Positions 25,765 through 33,340 of a DNA stretch of 64,000 nt are shown in pieces (position 1 is the stretch's first letter; every line of letters begins with the position of its first letter). Both the position numbers and the translations under genes were made by a program. Location: the NCBI RefSeq assembly GCF_030718205.1, contig NZ_JAUZQF010000035.1:1-64000 (forward strand). The letters run 5' to 3'. The notes beneath the pieces are model-generated. The model ran no database searches and was not told where the DNA came from. It saw only the letters and a list, made by a program, of their open reading frames with translations. Origin of the DNA: Nonomuraea turcica. Its GTDB lineage: Bacteria; Actinomycetota; Actinomycetes; Streptosporangiales; Streptosporangiaceae.

Positions 25765-27041
25765 GCGGCCTCCTCCCGTTCGAGGAAGTCGTCGAGCTTC
25801 GACCGCGCCGCGCCGATGTCGCCGCAGAGGTCGTGCGCCTCCACGTCGACCATGAGGATCGGGTAGTCGTCGGCCGGCGCTGGCTTGCGGAGCATCACGA
25901 CGGAGCACTTCACCCCCGTGCCGCGGAAGCAGGTTCCGGCAGGCAGGCTGACGACCGCCAGCAGACGTGCGTGTTCGAGCAGCCACTCGCGGAAGTCCGC
26001 CTGCCCGGCGCTCGAGAGCAGGCCTTCGGGCAAGACGGTAACGAGGAGAGCGCCATGGGCCATCGCCGCAAGCGCGTGCTCGATGAACAGCAGCTCTGCA
26101 GGCACCCGGCTGCGCGCCTTGCCCCCGCGCTTCGACAGCTCGAACCGGCCCAGCTGGGCTCCGCTCAGCTGGAGGCCGAACGGCGGAACGACGATCACGC
26201 CGTCGTAGGACCCGTCAAGGTTCGACTGCAGGAAGTCAGCGAACACGCGCTCGACGCTCGGAAGCAGGCGCTCCAGCAGTGGCTCGAGTAGGCGAAGCTC
26301 GGCCGGAAGAAAGATCGTGCCCTCCGCGCCGAGGAGCGCGGCGATCTCCGCCCCCGCTCCGCCCGAGACCAGGAGACGACGAGCGCCGAGCTGATGTGCG
26401 CGCACCAAGGGCGCCACGCTCTCGGTCAGCCCGGAGAACTGGCCCTTGTCGGGAAGCAGTGAGGACAGCGCGACGACGAGACGGACCAACTCATCGGGCG
26501 CGTTCGGGCGGAGTCGAAAGCCGGCCAGGAGCGCAGCCGCCGTGCGGAGCGGTTCGACTGCGACCGACTCGTCACCACCGAGACGCGAGACGGGCACGCC
26601 GCCCGTGGGGCGGACGAGGTCCGGTCCGAACACCTCATCGCCATCCAGGCGAGCGACCATCTGCGCGACGCCCAGCTTCGCCGCATCACCGTGATGGGCG
26701 GCCGCGCGAATCAACTGCCCCCAGGCGCCGAGGACTCCTGCCGACGGGAAGTGGCTGCGGTCGGCGACGGGCAGTGCCCGCACGGGGACGAGCCCCTCCT
26801 GCTCGCGAGCGTAGAACGACGGATAGCTGCCGCCGTCGACGATCACGAATGCGTAGCCCTCGCCCGCGAGGAGCTCGAGGTAGCGGTCGGACACATCACC
26901 GCGCTTAGGGCGAAGCAGCACACCGCGCTCGCCGCCGAGCACGAACTCCCCAGCGAGCGCCAGCCGTCCGATGACCGGCTGCGCGGCGTCGGTGACGTCG
27001 ATCCCGAGGCTGCTGAGGTAGGTGTTCGCGTCCACGACCAT
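25755..27041 (-). CDS. Degenerate N6-adenine methyltransferase (HsdM-like), 428 aa
   Basis: The C-terminal half follows the HsdM fold: VVPPFGLQLSG where active enzymes have NPPF (about residue 283), LLFIEHALAAMAHGALLVTVLPEGLL, FREWLLEHARLLAVVSLPAGTCFRGTGVKCSVVML. The catalytic Asn of motif IV is Val and motif I (LLVSGGAGAEIA) lacks the acidic D/E..GtG start, so it is probably a non-catalytic scaffold for its HsdS partner. First gene of the operon. ATG at 27041 touches the SD-like GGAGAG; a GTG at 27035 lies 6 bp from it and may be the real start. Confidence 0.75.
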   Translation of the reverse strand: MVVDANTYLSSLGIDVTDAAQPVIGRLALAGEFVLGGERGVLLRPKRGDVSDRYLELLAGEGYAFVIVDGGSYPSFYAREQEGLVPVRALPVADRSHFPSAGVLGAWGQLIRAAAHHGDAAKLGVAQMVARLDGDEVFGPDLVRPTGGVPVSRLGGDESVAVEPLRTAAALLAGFRLRPNAPDELVRLVVALSSLLPDKGQFSGLTESVAPLVRAHQLGARRLLVSGGAGAEIAALLGAEGTIFLPAELRLLEPLLERLLPSVERVFADFLQSNLDGSYDGVIVVPPFGLQLSGAQLGRFELSKRGGKARSRVPAELLFIEHALAAMAHGALLVTVLPEGLLSSAGQADFREWLLEHARLLAVVSLPAGTCFRGTGVKCSVVMLRKPAPADDYPILMVDVEAHDLCGDIGAARSKLDDFLEREEAACA

Positions 27042-27048
27042 CTCTCCG

Positions 27049-27126
27049 TCACGCGCTCACGCGCCCATTAAGACTCGAAGAGTAGTCAGGATGGGAAGTG
27101 CCGTCAAGAGTTATCACGCGCTCACG
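27049..27126. repeat. Two identical 13-bp repeats flanking the promoter
   Basis: TCACGCGCTCACG occurs at 27049-27061 and again at 27114-27126, in the same orientation and 65 bp apart. One copy lies between the -10 box and the first gene, the other 7 bp upstream of the -35 box. The placement fits an operator pair for a repressor; no regulator gene is in the operon itself. Confidence 0.5.
27079..27107 (-). promoter_or_regulatory. Predicted sigma70-type promoter of the 17-gene operon
   Basis: On the minus strand TTGACG (27107-27102), a 17-bp spacer and TACTCT (27084-27079) form a near-consensus actinobacterial housekeeping promoter, 37 bp ahead of the first gene. No comparable promoter was noticed inside the operon. 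Confidence 0.6.
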
Positions 27127-27157
27127 TTCCCAATGGCTCCAGAGGCGGCCCCGCCTG

Positions 27158-28397
27158 TACCGCGGTGCTGTCCGGGCTGGAGATGCTGTCCGCGAGGATG
27201 CCTTCGGTTCCCTCCAAGCTGACGCAGTCACCTGCGTGCCGCCCTTCGGGGAACGCAACTGGGGTTACGAGGACCTTGCGTCGGATATCCGTTGGCTCTA
27301 CGGCCTTCCGTCCCGTGGCGAACCCGAACTTCCTTGGGTTCAACACGGTCTCTACCACCTCAAGCCCGGGCGGCACATGGCCGTCGTCATGCCGCCAGCT
27401 GCCGCCGACCGCCGTTCCGGGCGCCGGATCCGGGCCCAACTTCTACGGACGGGGACCTTGCGTGCGGTTGTCTCATTGCCGGCGGGCATTGCTCCCGGAG
27501 CGCTGGCTTCCCCCCACTTGTGGGTCCTACGCCGACCATCACCCGGAGACCCAATTCCTAGGCACGTGCTGATGCTCGATTTGTCCGATATGCCGGAGGT
27601 GCAACTTCGCGATGCCGTACTGGAACGCTGGCGGACGTTCACGGCGTCGTCTGATATGGAGCTCGAAGGCGCGGTCCCTGTCAATCGACCTCTTGGACGA
27701 CGAGGTCGATCTGACGCCCGCCCGCCGAACTGGTGCTCTTCGATCCAGCGCGGACGTGAGCTTCTCGATCCTCCCCGACGAAGTGACCGATTCGGTCAGT
27801 AAACTCCAGCAGACCGTGCGCAATCTCCGGCAAATGCGCACGGCGCAGCTGAATCTCCCCAAGACCACCATCGCCGAACAGGTACGTGCAGGCGCCATCA
27901 CCATCCTCCAAGCGCCCAAGATCGAACTCCAGCCGGGCAAACTACCCGTACTTACCCTGAGGGATGTCATCGAAGGCGATGAACCAAGCAGCCGCACCAG
28001 GCCAATCGCGGAGATGGTGGTCCTTCAGGCCGGCGATGTCGTAGTTCCGTCCGGAGGACGTGCCCTGGTAGTGCGTGTGATCGAAAATGGTGAGGTCGTA
28101 CTAGGGCAGGGCCTATACGCCTTCCGAGTCGACGGCGATCGGATAGACCCAACCTGTCTTGCAGGCTTCCTTCGGGTCTTCGGAGCCTCGGCTCCATCAC
28201 GTGGTCAGACGGGAACCTCTCGCTCAGACATTCGGCGCATCGAGATCCCGCGGTTGCCAGTCGACGAACAGCGGCGGCTTGGGGAGGCGTTCGGCAATCT
28301 CGTGCTCTTGGAGAAGGCTGTCAACCGTACTTCTGCCGAGGCAGAGGCACTGATCCGCCGAGGGCTTGGGGAGCTTGCCGCAGGAAGACTTCTCTGA
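27158..28397 (+). pseudogene. 5'-truncated, frameshifted N6-methylase gene remnant
   Basis: In one plus-strand frame (to about 27680) the sequence reads AVRAGDAVRED, TCVPPFGERNWG, IRWLYGLPSRGEPELPWVQH, RRIRAQLLRTGTLRAVVSLP and LPAGIAPGALASP. This is the catalytic-domain half of the actinobacterial N-6 DNA methylases that have a C-terminal specificity region. Near 27681 the frame shifts by one base, and IDLLDDEVDLTPARR...RIEIPRLPVDEQRRLGEAFGNLVLLE continues to a TGA at 28397, the family's HsdS-like end. The N-terminal half is gone: homology starts about 50 bp from the operon promoter. Not functional. Confidence 0.75.
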
Positions 28398-28790
28398 TCT
28401 CAACACCACATGGCACTGATCAGCGACACCCGCAAGCCCCTTACGTTCGCCGTCCAGGTCAACGGCGGCAGGGACATACGCTGCGACGGCCAGGAGCGTC
28501 GATGCGCTGTCGCGGTGCTGCTCGCGCACCTCGAGCGACTTCTGCCCTGCTCGCCGAAGCTGTCGGAACCCGGAGCGCTGGTGGCGGGCCTCACGCCGTA
28601 GATAACCGATCCCCAGGCAGGTGTCCGGTGGCCGACCCGGAGCGCAGCGCCGCCAGGCCTGAGCACCAGGAGCGGCGCGGAGCCTTTGCATGCAGTCCCC
28701 GAAGCACGTACGTGAAGGATCGAGAACTGCCTCAAGCGGCTCCCGCTCCATAAGGCAGATGTAGGCCGGAACCCCCACAATTGGACAGCG
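28398..28790. other. Intergenic, no gene seen
   Basis: About 390 bp between the methylase remnant and the membrane-protein gene. Short frames exist on both strands, but none has a start with an SD, a recognisable motif or typical codon use. Confidence 0.4.
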
Positions 28791-30170
28791 CTACGAAGAA
28801 ATCGCTCCTATAACTTTTTCTATCTCCTTGAATAGGCCATTGCCGAGAACTCCAACGAATATCCCCTCCGCGTAGCGCGCGAGAACGCGGAACGCTCCCT
28901 TTACTTTCGACTCCGGAAGATCGGGCTCGTTAACCGCGTGCTGCAGAATATCTAGGGCTGCGGCAACGGCTTCTTCGCTGCCAGTCTCAGGGAATTTCCT
29001 CCTATGTTCATCGAGGTAGCTACTTACTTTTCGCGCTAAGTCGCGGAGATCCTTGCTGGGCTCGTAATTATAAACGTTGCCCGATCCGATAACCGATTGC
29101 TGGATAGTTGAGTCATGGATATTGAATACGTTCTGCGTTTCCACGTAGATACCTCCTGATTGGTGTTTTTTCACTTCTCTCGCTCTAATCCATGCCGAAC
29201 CAAGCGGCGTACGCTTTAGTCGTCGCATTGGGATGGGTTTCAAGTTCTCTGGCAGGAGAGAACCCAATTTGGGTAGGGACTCCAGAAGTGAACGACCCTC
29301 TACGTCATCACGATGAATGAGATCGCTCGCCAGGCAAGATCTCAAGGCATGACGTATTGCGCCCGCGCTATGGCCACTAGACGCGAGTTCATGTACCAGT
29401 GCAGCTTCAAGTCGCCACGATGATTCCGAAACACGCTCCATCAGAGCCACTATTGTGTCAGCGGCCCAACTGTTTGCGGGCGTGGCTAGTGTACGCGGCT
29501 GACGGCACAGAGAGTCTCCGACATATAGGCGCTGCGCCCCTTTGCCCCATAGCCAAAGCGTCACCGCCTGTCTCTCGTCGGGTGGGAGTGCTATAAAAAC
29601 GGGCCGAAATAGACTCTCGACTGAAATAGGGGAGTGCTCAAGATTTTGGGCGACAGACACTTTGCGAAGATGTAGCTTGGAGGCGTCCCCCACTTCCCCC
29701 GCAAGCCGCGGTGAATTATATGTTGCCGTTGCCTCGCCCTGCCATCGCAGTTCATATTCTTCAACTTGCGGAGTGTTCAGTTCGTCAGCAGCCTTCAAAT
29801 GCTGGTCGTACTCCCGCTTAGTGCAGACCCAATCGCCTGCGCGCACATCGCCAGCATGGATTTCCTCCCATGTGTTGGAAGCCTTGGAGATTCCTTTCGG
29901 TACGTTTCCTCTCTTTCCCACCGCCTCGGCGCGACGCTGCAACAACTCCCGACCGTCAACCAGCCACCACGCTATGCAACCGATCAGCACGGCTATCGGA
30001 ATGATCCAAATGCGCGGCTCTGGAGCGGGTACGAAGACGAGTGGAGGAATCGAGAAGCGCAGGCAGAAGGTGAAGCGCACCCAGAACAGAAGACCGCTGC
30101 TCTCCCCAGGAACAGCGGTTGCGATAATCTGCGGGCTAACCCTGAGATCGTCCAGGTCGTAGCTCCCCAC
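28791..30170 (-). CDS. Membrane-anchored protein of conflict-system type, 459 aa
   Basis: Two hydrophobic segments near the N terminus (about 28-50 and 52-70, ...IWIIPIAVLIGCIAWWLV) anchor a cytoplasmic body of about 380 residues. The body has no known enzyme motif. At about residues 347-367 it has NVFNIHDSTIQQSVIGSGNVYNY, a short Asn/Ser/Ile-rich repeat-like stretch resembling the beta-rich or amyloid-like linkers seen in bacterial conflict effectors, followed by an alpha-helical C-terminal domain (SKDLRDLARKVSSYLDEHRRKF). The gene is AT-richer than its surroundings, like the CHAT gene, so it was probably acquired. The start is GTG at 30170; an ATG at 30177 is out of frame. Confidence 0.7.
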   Translation of the reverse strand: MGSYDLDDLRVSPQIIATAVPGESSGLLFWVRFTFCLRFSIPPLVFVPAPEPRIWIIPIAVLIGCIAWWLVDGRELLQRRAEAVGKRGNVPKGISKASNTWEEIHAGDVRAGDWVCTKREYDQHLKAADELNTPQVEEYELRWQGEATATYNSPRLAGEVGDASKLHLRKVSVAQNLEHSPISVESLFRPVFIALPPDERQAVTLWLWGKGAQRLYVGDSLCRQPRTLATPANSWAADTIVALMERVSESSWRLEAALVHELASSGHSAGAIRHALRSCLASDLIHRDDVEGRSLLESLPKLGSLLPENLKPIPMRRLKRTPLGSAWIRAREVKKHQSGGIYVETQNVFNIHDSTIQQSVIGSGNVYNYEPSKDLRDLARKVSSYLDEHRRKFPETGSEEAVAAALDILQHAVNEPDLPESKVKGAFRVLARYAEGIFVGVLGNGLFKEIEKVIGAISS

Positions 30171-30438
30171 AGTGCATTATGGCCATGGGGTTCAACGTTG
30201 TGCACTACCTAAACCTAAGGGGTATGCCTCTCTCCGGTGCGATGTCTGCGACCGTCCAAAGCGTTGTAGAGCGTGGCGGCGCTGGTCGCGACCGGCCGAA
30301 GAGACGCAGCGCGGCCTAGCGACCGCCCGACGCTGCGGCAGGCCGCCGCAAGCGGGCTGCCCTTGAACTGACGTAGAGATTTTGGCTTTCTGATCATTCG
30401 CTGCGCTGTGACTTCGCCGGACGAACGGGGATGTCCGT

Positions 30439-30687
30439 TCAGCTCTCAGTGGGGCGGACCTCGCCAGGCGGGCTGACGAAGCTGCCGAGGTTGGGCACGG
30501 TGTAGATCAGGCCTTCTTCGCGAAGCTGGCGGACTGCCTTGCGGATGGTGTCGCGGGCTACGCCGAACTCTTGGACGAGACGGACCTCCGACACCAAGTA
30601 CTTGGGCGGGTACTCGCCGGCTGTGATGCGCATGCGAAGGACGTCGGCGATCTGTTGCCAGCGGGGCCGGTCGGGCTCGAACTCCAT
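30439..30687 (-). CDS. Short GntR-family DNA-binding regulator, 82 aa
   Basis: A compact GntR winged helix without an effector domain: RPRWQQIADVLRMRITAGEYPP, LVSEVRLVQEFGVARDTIRKAVRQLREEGLIYTVPNLGSFV. Such short GntR proteins are common in actinomycetes beside integrated elements. The start was set at ATG 30687 (a GTG lies one codon before it). It is divergent from the two small genes at 30818-31326 and may control the shared intergenic region. Confidence 0.85.
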   Translation of the reverse strand: MEFEPDRPRWQQIADVLRMRITAGEYPPKYLVSEVRLVQEFGVARDTIRKAVRQLREEGLIYTVPNLGSFVSPPGEVRPTES

Positions 30688-30691
30688 CACA

Positions 30692-30760
30692 TCTCTAAGA
30701 GTAGAAAGGGGCCATCATAGGTCTTCATTCGCCTCTAGGGATCTATTGGAGTCTCTAGAC
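30692..30760. promoter_or_regulatory. Three related short motifs in the GntR intergenic region
   Basis: TCTCTAAGA (30692-30700), CCTCTAGGG (30732-30740) and TCTCTAGAC (30752-30760) share CTCTA(A/G). They lie between the divergent GntR gene and the small gene at 30818 and could be GntR binding sites. The match is short, so this is only suggestive. Confidence 0.3.
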
Positions 30761-30817
30761 GCCCCGTGGGGTCGATAGGGGTAGACAGGCGCTCGTTATT
30801 GCTCGTACGCTCGGGAC

Positions 30818-31036
30818 ATGGCAATACCTGGATATGACCTCGACGTGCTTCGCGCGGCGTTCCCTGCCTGGTCGCTCTTCCGCAGCGACGCAGGTGTGTT
30901 CTATGGGACCCGACGTGGTGTCCGCCTCCGGGACGCCGACATCGACAAGGGGCTGCGTCAGACGGTGAGCGCAGAGGACGTCGACACCTTCGTGTCGCTG
31001 CTCATGGACCAAGGTCGGATGGTGGTGAGGTCGTGA
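30818..31036 (+). CDS. Small hypothetical protein, 72 aa
   Basis: ATG start, followed by a compact acidic sequence (LDVLRAAFPAWSLFRSDAGVFYGTRRG...) with no recognised family. Its stop overlaps the GTG of the next gene (GTGA), so both are likely co-translated. Similar small genes next to short GntR regulators occur in actinomycete accessory regions; the role is unknown. Confidence 0.55.
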   Translation: MAIPGYDLDVLRAAFPAWSLFRSDAGVFYGTRRGVRLRDADIDKGLRQTVSAEDVDTFVSLLMDQGRMVVRS

Positions 31037-31326
31037 GCTGTCCGCCTTCGCACTTCGACTATCACAGCCTGCACGTGGCGCCCGCTCATGCACAGCCCGT
31101 GCGGGTGACGTGGGCGCCGAGTTTGCCCCGCGCCGAGCGGCTGCGGATCCGCGAGCACACGTGCGCCTGCACGTATCCGATGTTCGAGCTCTGTACGGCG
31201 GCCGGCCTGTGGTTTGTCCGACGCATCTCAGACGAGAACTCCGCGGCCATCGTCGAGAGCGCCTGGATGTCAGCCAGCGCTGCTCGGGATCTGTGGCTGC
31301 AGATCGTCACAGGCCAGGCGGAATGA
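31033..31326 (+). CDS. Small hypothetical protein, 97 aa
   Basis: GTG start overlapping the upstream stop codon. The protein has a Cys/His-containing stretch (REHTCACTYPMFELCTAAG) and an alpha/beta tail (VRRISDENSAAIVESAWMSASAARDLW). No family recognised. It is co-transcribed with the 72-aa gene before it. Confidence 0.5.
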   Translation: MSCPPSHFDYHSLHVAPAHAQPVRVTWAPSLPRAERLRIREHTCACTYPMFELCTAAGLWFVRRISDENSAAIVESAWMSASAARDLWLQIVTGQAE

Positions 31327-31460
31327 GACAGGTACGGGCGGGCACGGATTTCCACGCTCGTTCGCCGTCCGCCAACCGCGGCATGGACGTTACTCCGCGG
31401 GCGTGGGAGCGTCGGCATGTTGGCAGGAGCGCTGCATCCGGTCCTTGCGTGAGCCCTGCT

Positions 31461-31715
31461 CTACGCGCCGAACTTTTCCCGGAACCGGGTCATCATCCGC
31501 TCCGCCTCGGCCTCACTGAGCTCGACCAACTCGACGCTGGACTCACCGCGGCGCCAGTCTCCGATGACGCTGCTGTCATGCCATTGCAGGTCCCGTTGGA
31601 AGGTCTCCTCCACGATCCCTCCATCCGGGAGGATGCGCCGCCTCGCCAACCCGCCGGGCTTCTCGCGGGTATCGCCCGAAAGCAGCAACCCATAGTACGT
31701 GACCTGCTCTTCCAC
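31461..31715 (-). CDS. Small protein, possible immunity partner of the toxin gene, 84 aa
   Basis: GTG start at 31715, 3 bp after the stop of the toxin gene, so the two are coupled. The sequence (YYGLLLSGDTREKPGGLARRRILPDGGIVEETFQRDLQWH) predicts a beta-rich fold, then a helix with SEAEAERMMTRFREKF. Position directly behind a polymorphic-toxin-like gene makes an immunity role likely, but families of this shape also occur alone in actinomycetes, so the assignment is open. Confidence 0.55.
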   Translation of the reverse strand: MEEQVTYYGLLLSGDTREKPGGLARRRILPDGGIVEETFQRDLQWHDSSVIGDWRRGESSVELVELSEAEAERMMTRFREKFGA

Positions 31716-31718
31716 GGG

Positions 31719-33092
31719 TCAGTCCTCCTTGTTCACGTACGGGATATCGCGGACTCCTGGCGGCTCCGGCACGGCCTCGAAGATCTGTGCCTCGTACTTT
31801 TCCAAGCGCGCCTTGTCCTGAGGAGGCAAGTTCTCCTTGTACTCGTATATCTCGTGGGTGACCTCCTTGGCCCACAGGCTCGACGGCGTATGCATCTGCA
31901 CCTCGAACAACTGCCCATCAGGCCCGCGCCACCGCGTGTTGACGCCCTTGTACTTCGACGCGTCGCTCCACGACGGCTTCTGTACGATCAGCTCAAATCC
32001 TTGCTGCTCCAACGCCTTCTTGGCGTCCGCGACACCCTTGGCGTAGCGATCTTCACTGAAGGTGAACGTGTAGCGGATCCCGTCGTGCATACCCGTACGG
32101 ATGAGTTCCTCGGGGGTGCGGTCCGGGAAGTCCCTCATCAGCTTGGCCAGCTTTTCCTTGTAGCGGTCCGGGCCCTTGAGGACGTGTTCCGGGAAGCCTT
32201 CCATGTCCGCGTGAATCTGTCGCGCCGCCGACTGAACGCCCGACGATATCTCCGGCTCGGCATCCTTCGCCCGGGCCAACGCTCGGTCTGCCGTGACATT
32301 GGCCTCCGGGTCAAGGCTGAACCCCTTCCACTCCCACGTACCGTCCGGTTTGATCTGCGCGGGACCGACTTGTGGCCCGGCCTTTGCCTTGGCCACCTTG
32401 ATCAGGTCGGCGATCTTGTCGACGGCGCTCGCGGCTCTGCTCGCCCCAGAAGCCGCGCCACTCCCGCCCGCCGTTGCAGCCGCCATCAAGAGGTCTGGGG
32501 TGAGGCGGCCGAAGGCACGCTCGGGGTTGGTGGTCCAGGTGTCCCAGTCCGTGATGGCCTTGAGGAGCTCGGTCGGGTGCTGGATCCCGTAGATCAGGCC
32601 GTGCGCGCTGTCCTCGACCTGTCGCGCCCAGCCATCCGGGTCAAAGGTTTTGCGTACCTCGGAGAACTCCCACAGCATCCCCGCGAGCCCGGCCGTGCCC
32701 TCGAAGGCGCCCTTGGCCACCTCGGCCGCGGGGTTGCCAGAGTTCTGGTCCAGGTCGAAAAGGGCCTGCGCCTGTTGGGCGAGGCGGTCCCAGAAGCCGC
32801 CGACCGTGGGGAGCGGTTTGCCGGGGGCGAACAGCTCCGAATTGACGAACACCGGCTGGCCCGCCTGTACGGCCGGGTCATGCGCCACCAGGCGTTCCAG
32901 CAGCACCACGCGCCGGTGGATGTCTGGGATCTGCTGCTCGGCCCAGCCGGCGATTCTCCGTATCGTGTCGGCATGCGTAGTGGCCAGGCCGGCGTGACGC
33001 AGCAGGCTCCAGAGCTCGTTCCCGGCGGACTCCAGCGTGGAGTTGGCTCTGCGGAGTTCGTCCTCCAGCGCCCTCACGCCGTCGGGCACCAT
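31719..33092 (-). CDS. Polymorphic-toxin-like protein with RelA/SpoT-like C-terminal domain, 457 aa
   Basis: The N-terminal 120 residues are helical and WXG/LXG-like, with an Ala/Gly-rich linker at about 190-220. The C-terminal 170 residues read as a RelA/SpoT-type synthetase fold: DRYKEKLAKLM, DGIRYTFTFSEDRYAKGV, KYKGVNTRWRGPDGQLFEVQMHT (FEVQMHT at 396-402), AKEVTHEIYEYKE. FEVQMHT corresponds to the EIQIRT motif of (p)ppGpp synthetases. RelA/SpoT-like toxins make alarmones or (p)ppApp in targets; that activity is inferred. A short WXG100-type gene precedes it and a small gene follows. ATG at 33092 was used; a GTG at 33107 is possible. Confidence 0.65.
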   Translation of the reverse strand: MVPDGVRALEDELRRANSTLESAGNELWSLLRHAGLATTHADTIRRIAGWAEQQIPDIHRRVVLLERLVAHDPAVQAGQPVFVNSELFAPGKPLPTVGGFWDRLAQQAQALFDLDQNSGNPAAEVAKGAFEGTAGLAGMLWEFSEVRKTFDPDGWARQVEDSAHGLIYGIQHPTELLKAITDWDTWTTNPERAFGRLTPDLLMAAATAGGSGAASGASRAASAVDKIADLIKVAKAKAGPQVGPAQIKPDGTWEWKGFSLDPEANVTADRALARAKDAEPEISSGVQSAARQIHADMEGFPEHVLKGPDRYKEKLAKLMRDFPDRTPEELIRTGMHDGIRYTFTFSEDRYAKGVADAKKALEQQGFELIVQKPSWSDASKYKGVNTRWRGPDGQLFEVQMHTPSSLWAKEVTHEIYEYKENLPPQDKARLEKYEAQIFEAVPEPPGVRDIPYVNKED

Positions 33093-33112
33093 GCCGTCGA
33101 TGTCCACCGGGG

Positions 33113-33340
33113 CTACTCCGGGGTGCGGGCGAGCAAGGTGCGCAGGTCGTCGACCGCCGACGTACACGCACTGATCAAGGCTTGTCTCTGTGCCGCCAGC
33201 TCGCTGCCGAAACGGTCGGCTGCCGGGCCTGTCCAGATGCGCTGGCCCATCAGCCCCACCGACCGGTCCAGGCCGGCCCTCGCCTGGGCGGCCAGTTCCT
33301 CCGCCCGCCGCAGCGCCTGCGCGATCTGCTCTCGCGTCAT
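33113..33340 (-). CDS. WXG100-type small helical protein, 75 aa
   Basis: About the usual WXG100 length for type VII secretion partners. It has two helices around a turn, with IWTGPAADRF in the position of the WXG motif (here WTG), and REQIAQALRRAEELAAQARAGLDRS before it. It is 20 bp upstream of the toxin-like gene on the same strand, the normal arrangement for ESX-exported LXG/WXG toxins. ATG at 33340 is the start; the longer upstream open frame is a shadow. Confidence 0.75.
   Translation of the reverse strand: MTREQIAQALRRAEELAAQARAGLDRSVGLMGQRIWTGPAADRFGSELAAQRQALISACTSAVDDLRTLLARTPE

Noticed and set aside
3760..27041. Assignment as a standard BREX/Pgl system
   Set aside because: No PglZ-type alkaline-phosphatase domain, no BrxL/BrxA and no Lon-like protease could be seen, and the methylases are HsdM/HsdS-type rather than PglX. 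The likeness is limited to the presence of kinase, ATPase and methylase.
3760..27041. Assignment as an ordinary type I restriction-modification system
   Set aside because: There are HsdM- and HsdS-like proteins but no HsdR with DEAD-box helicase and nuclease motifs anywhere in the operon.
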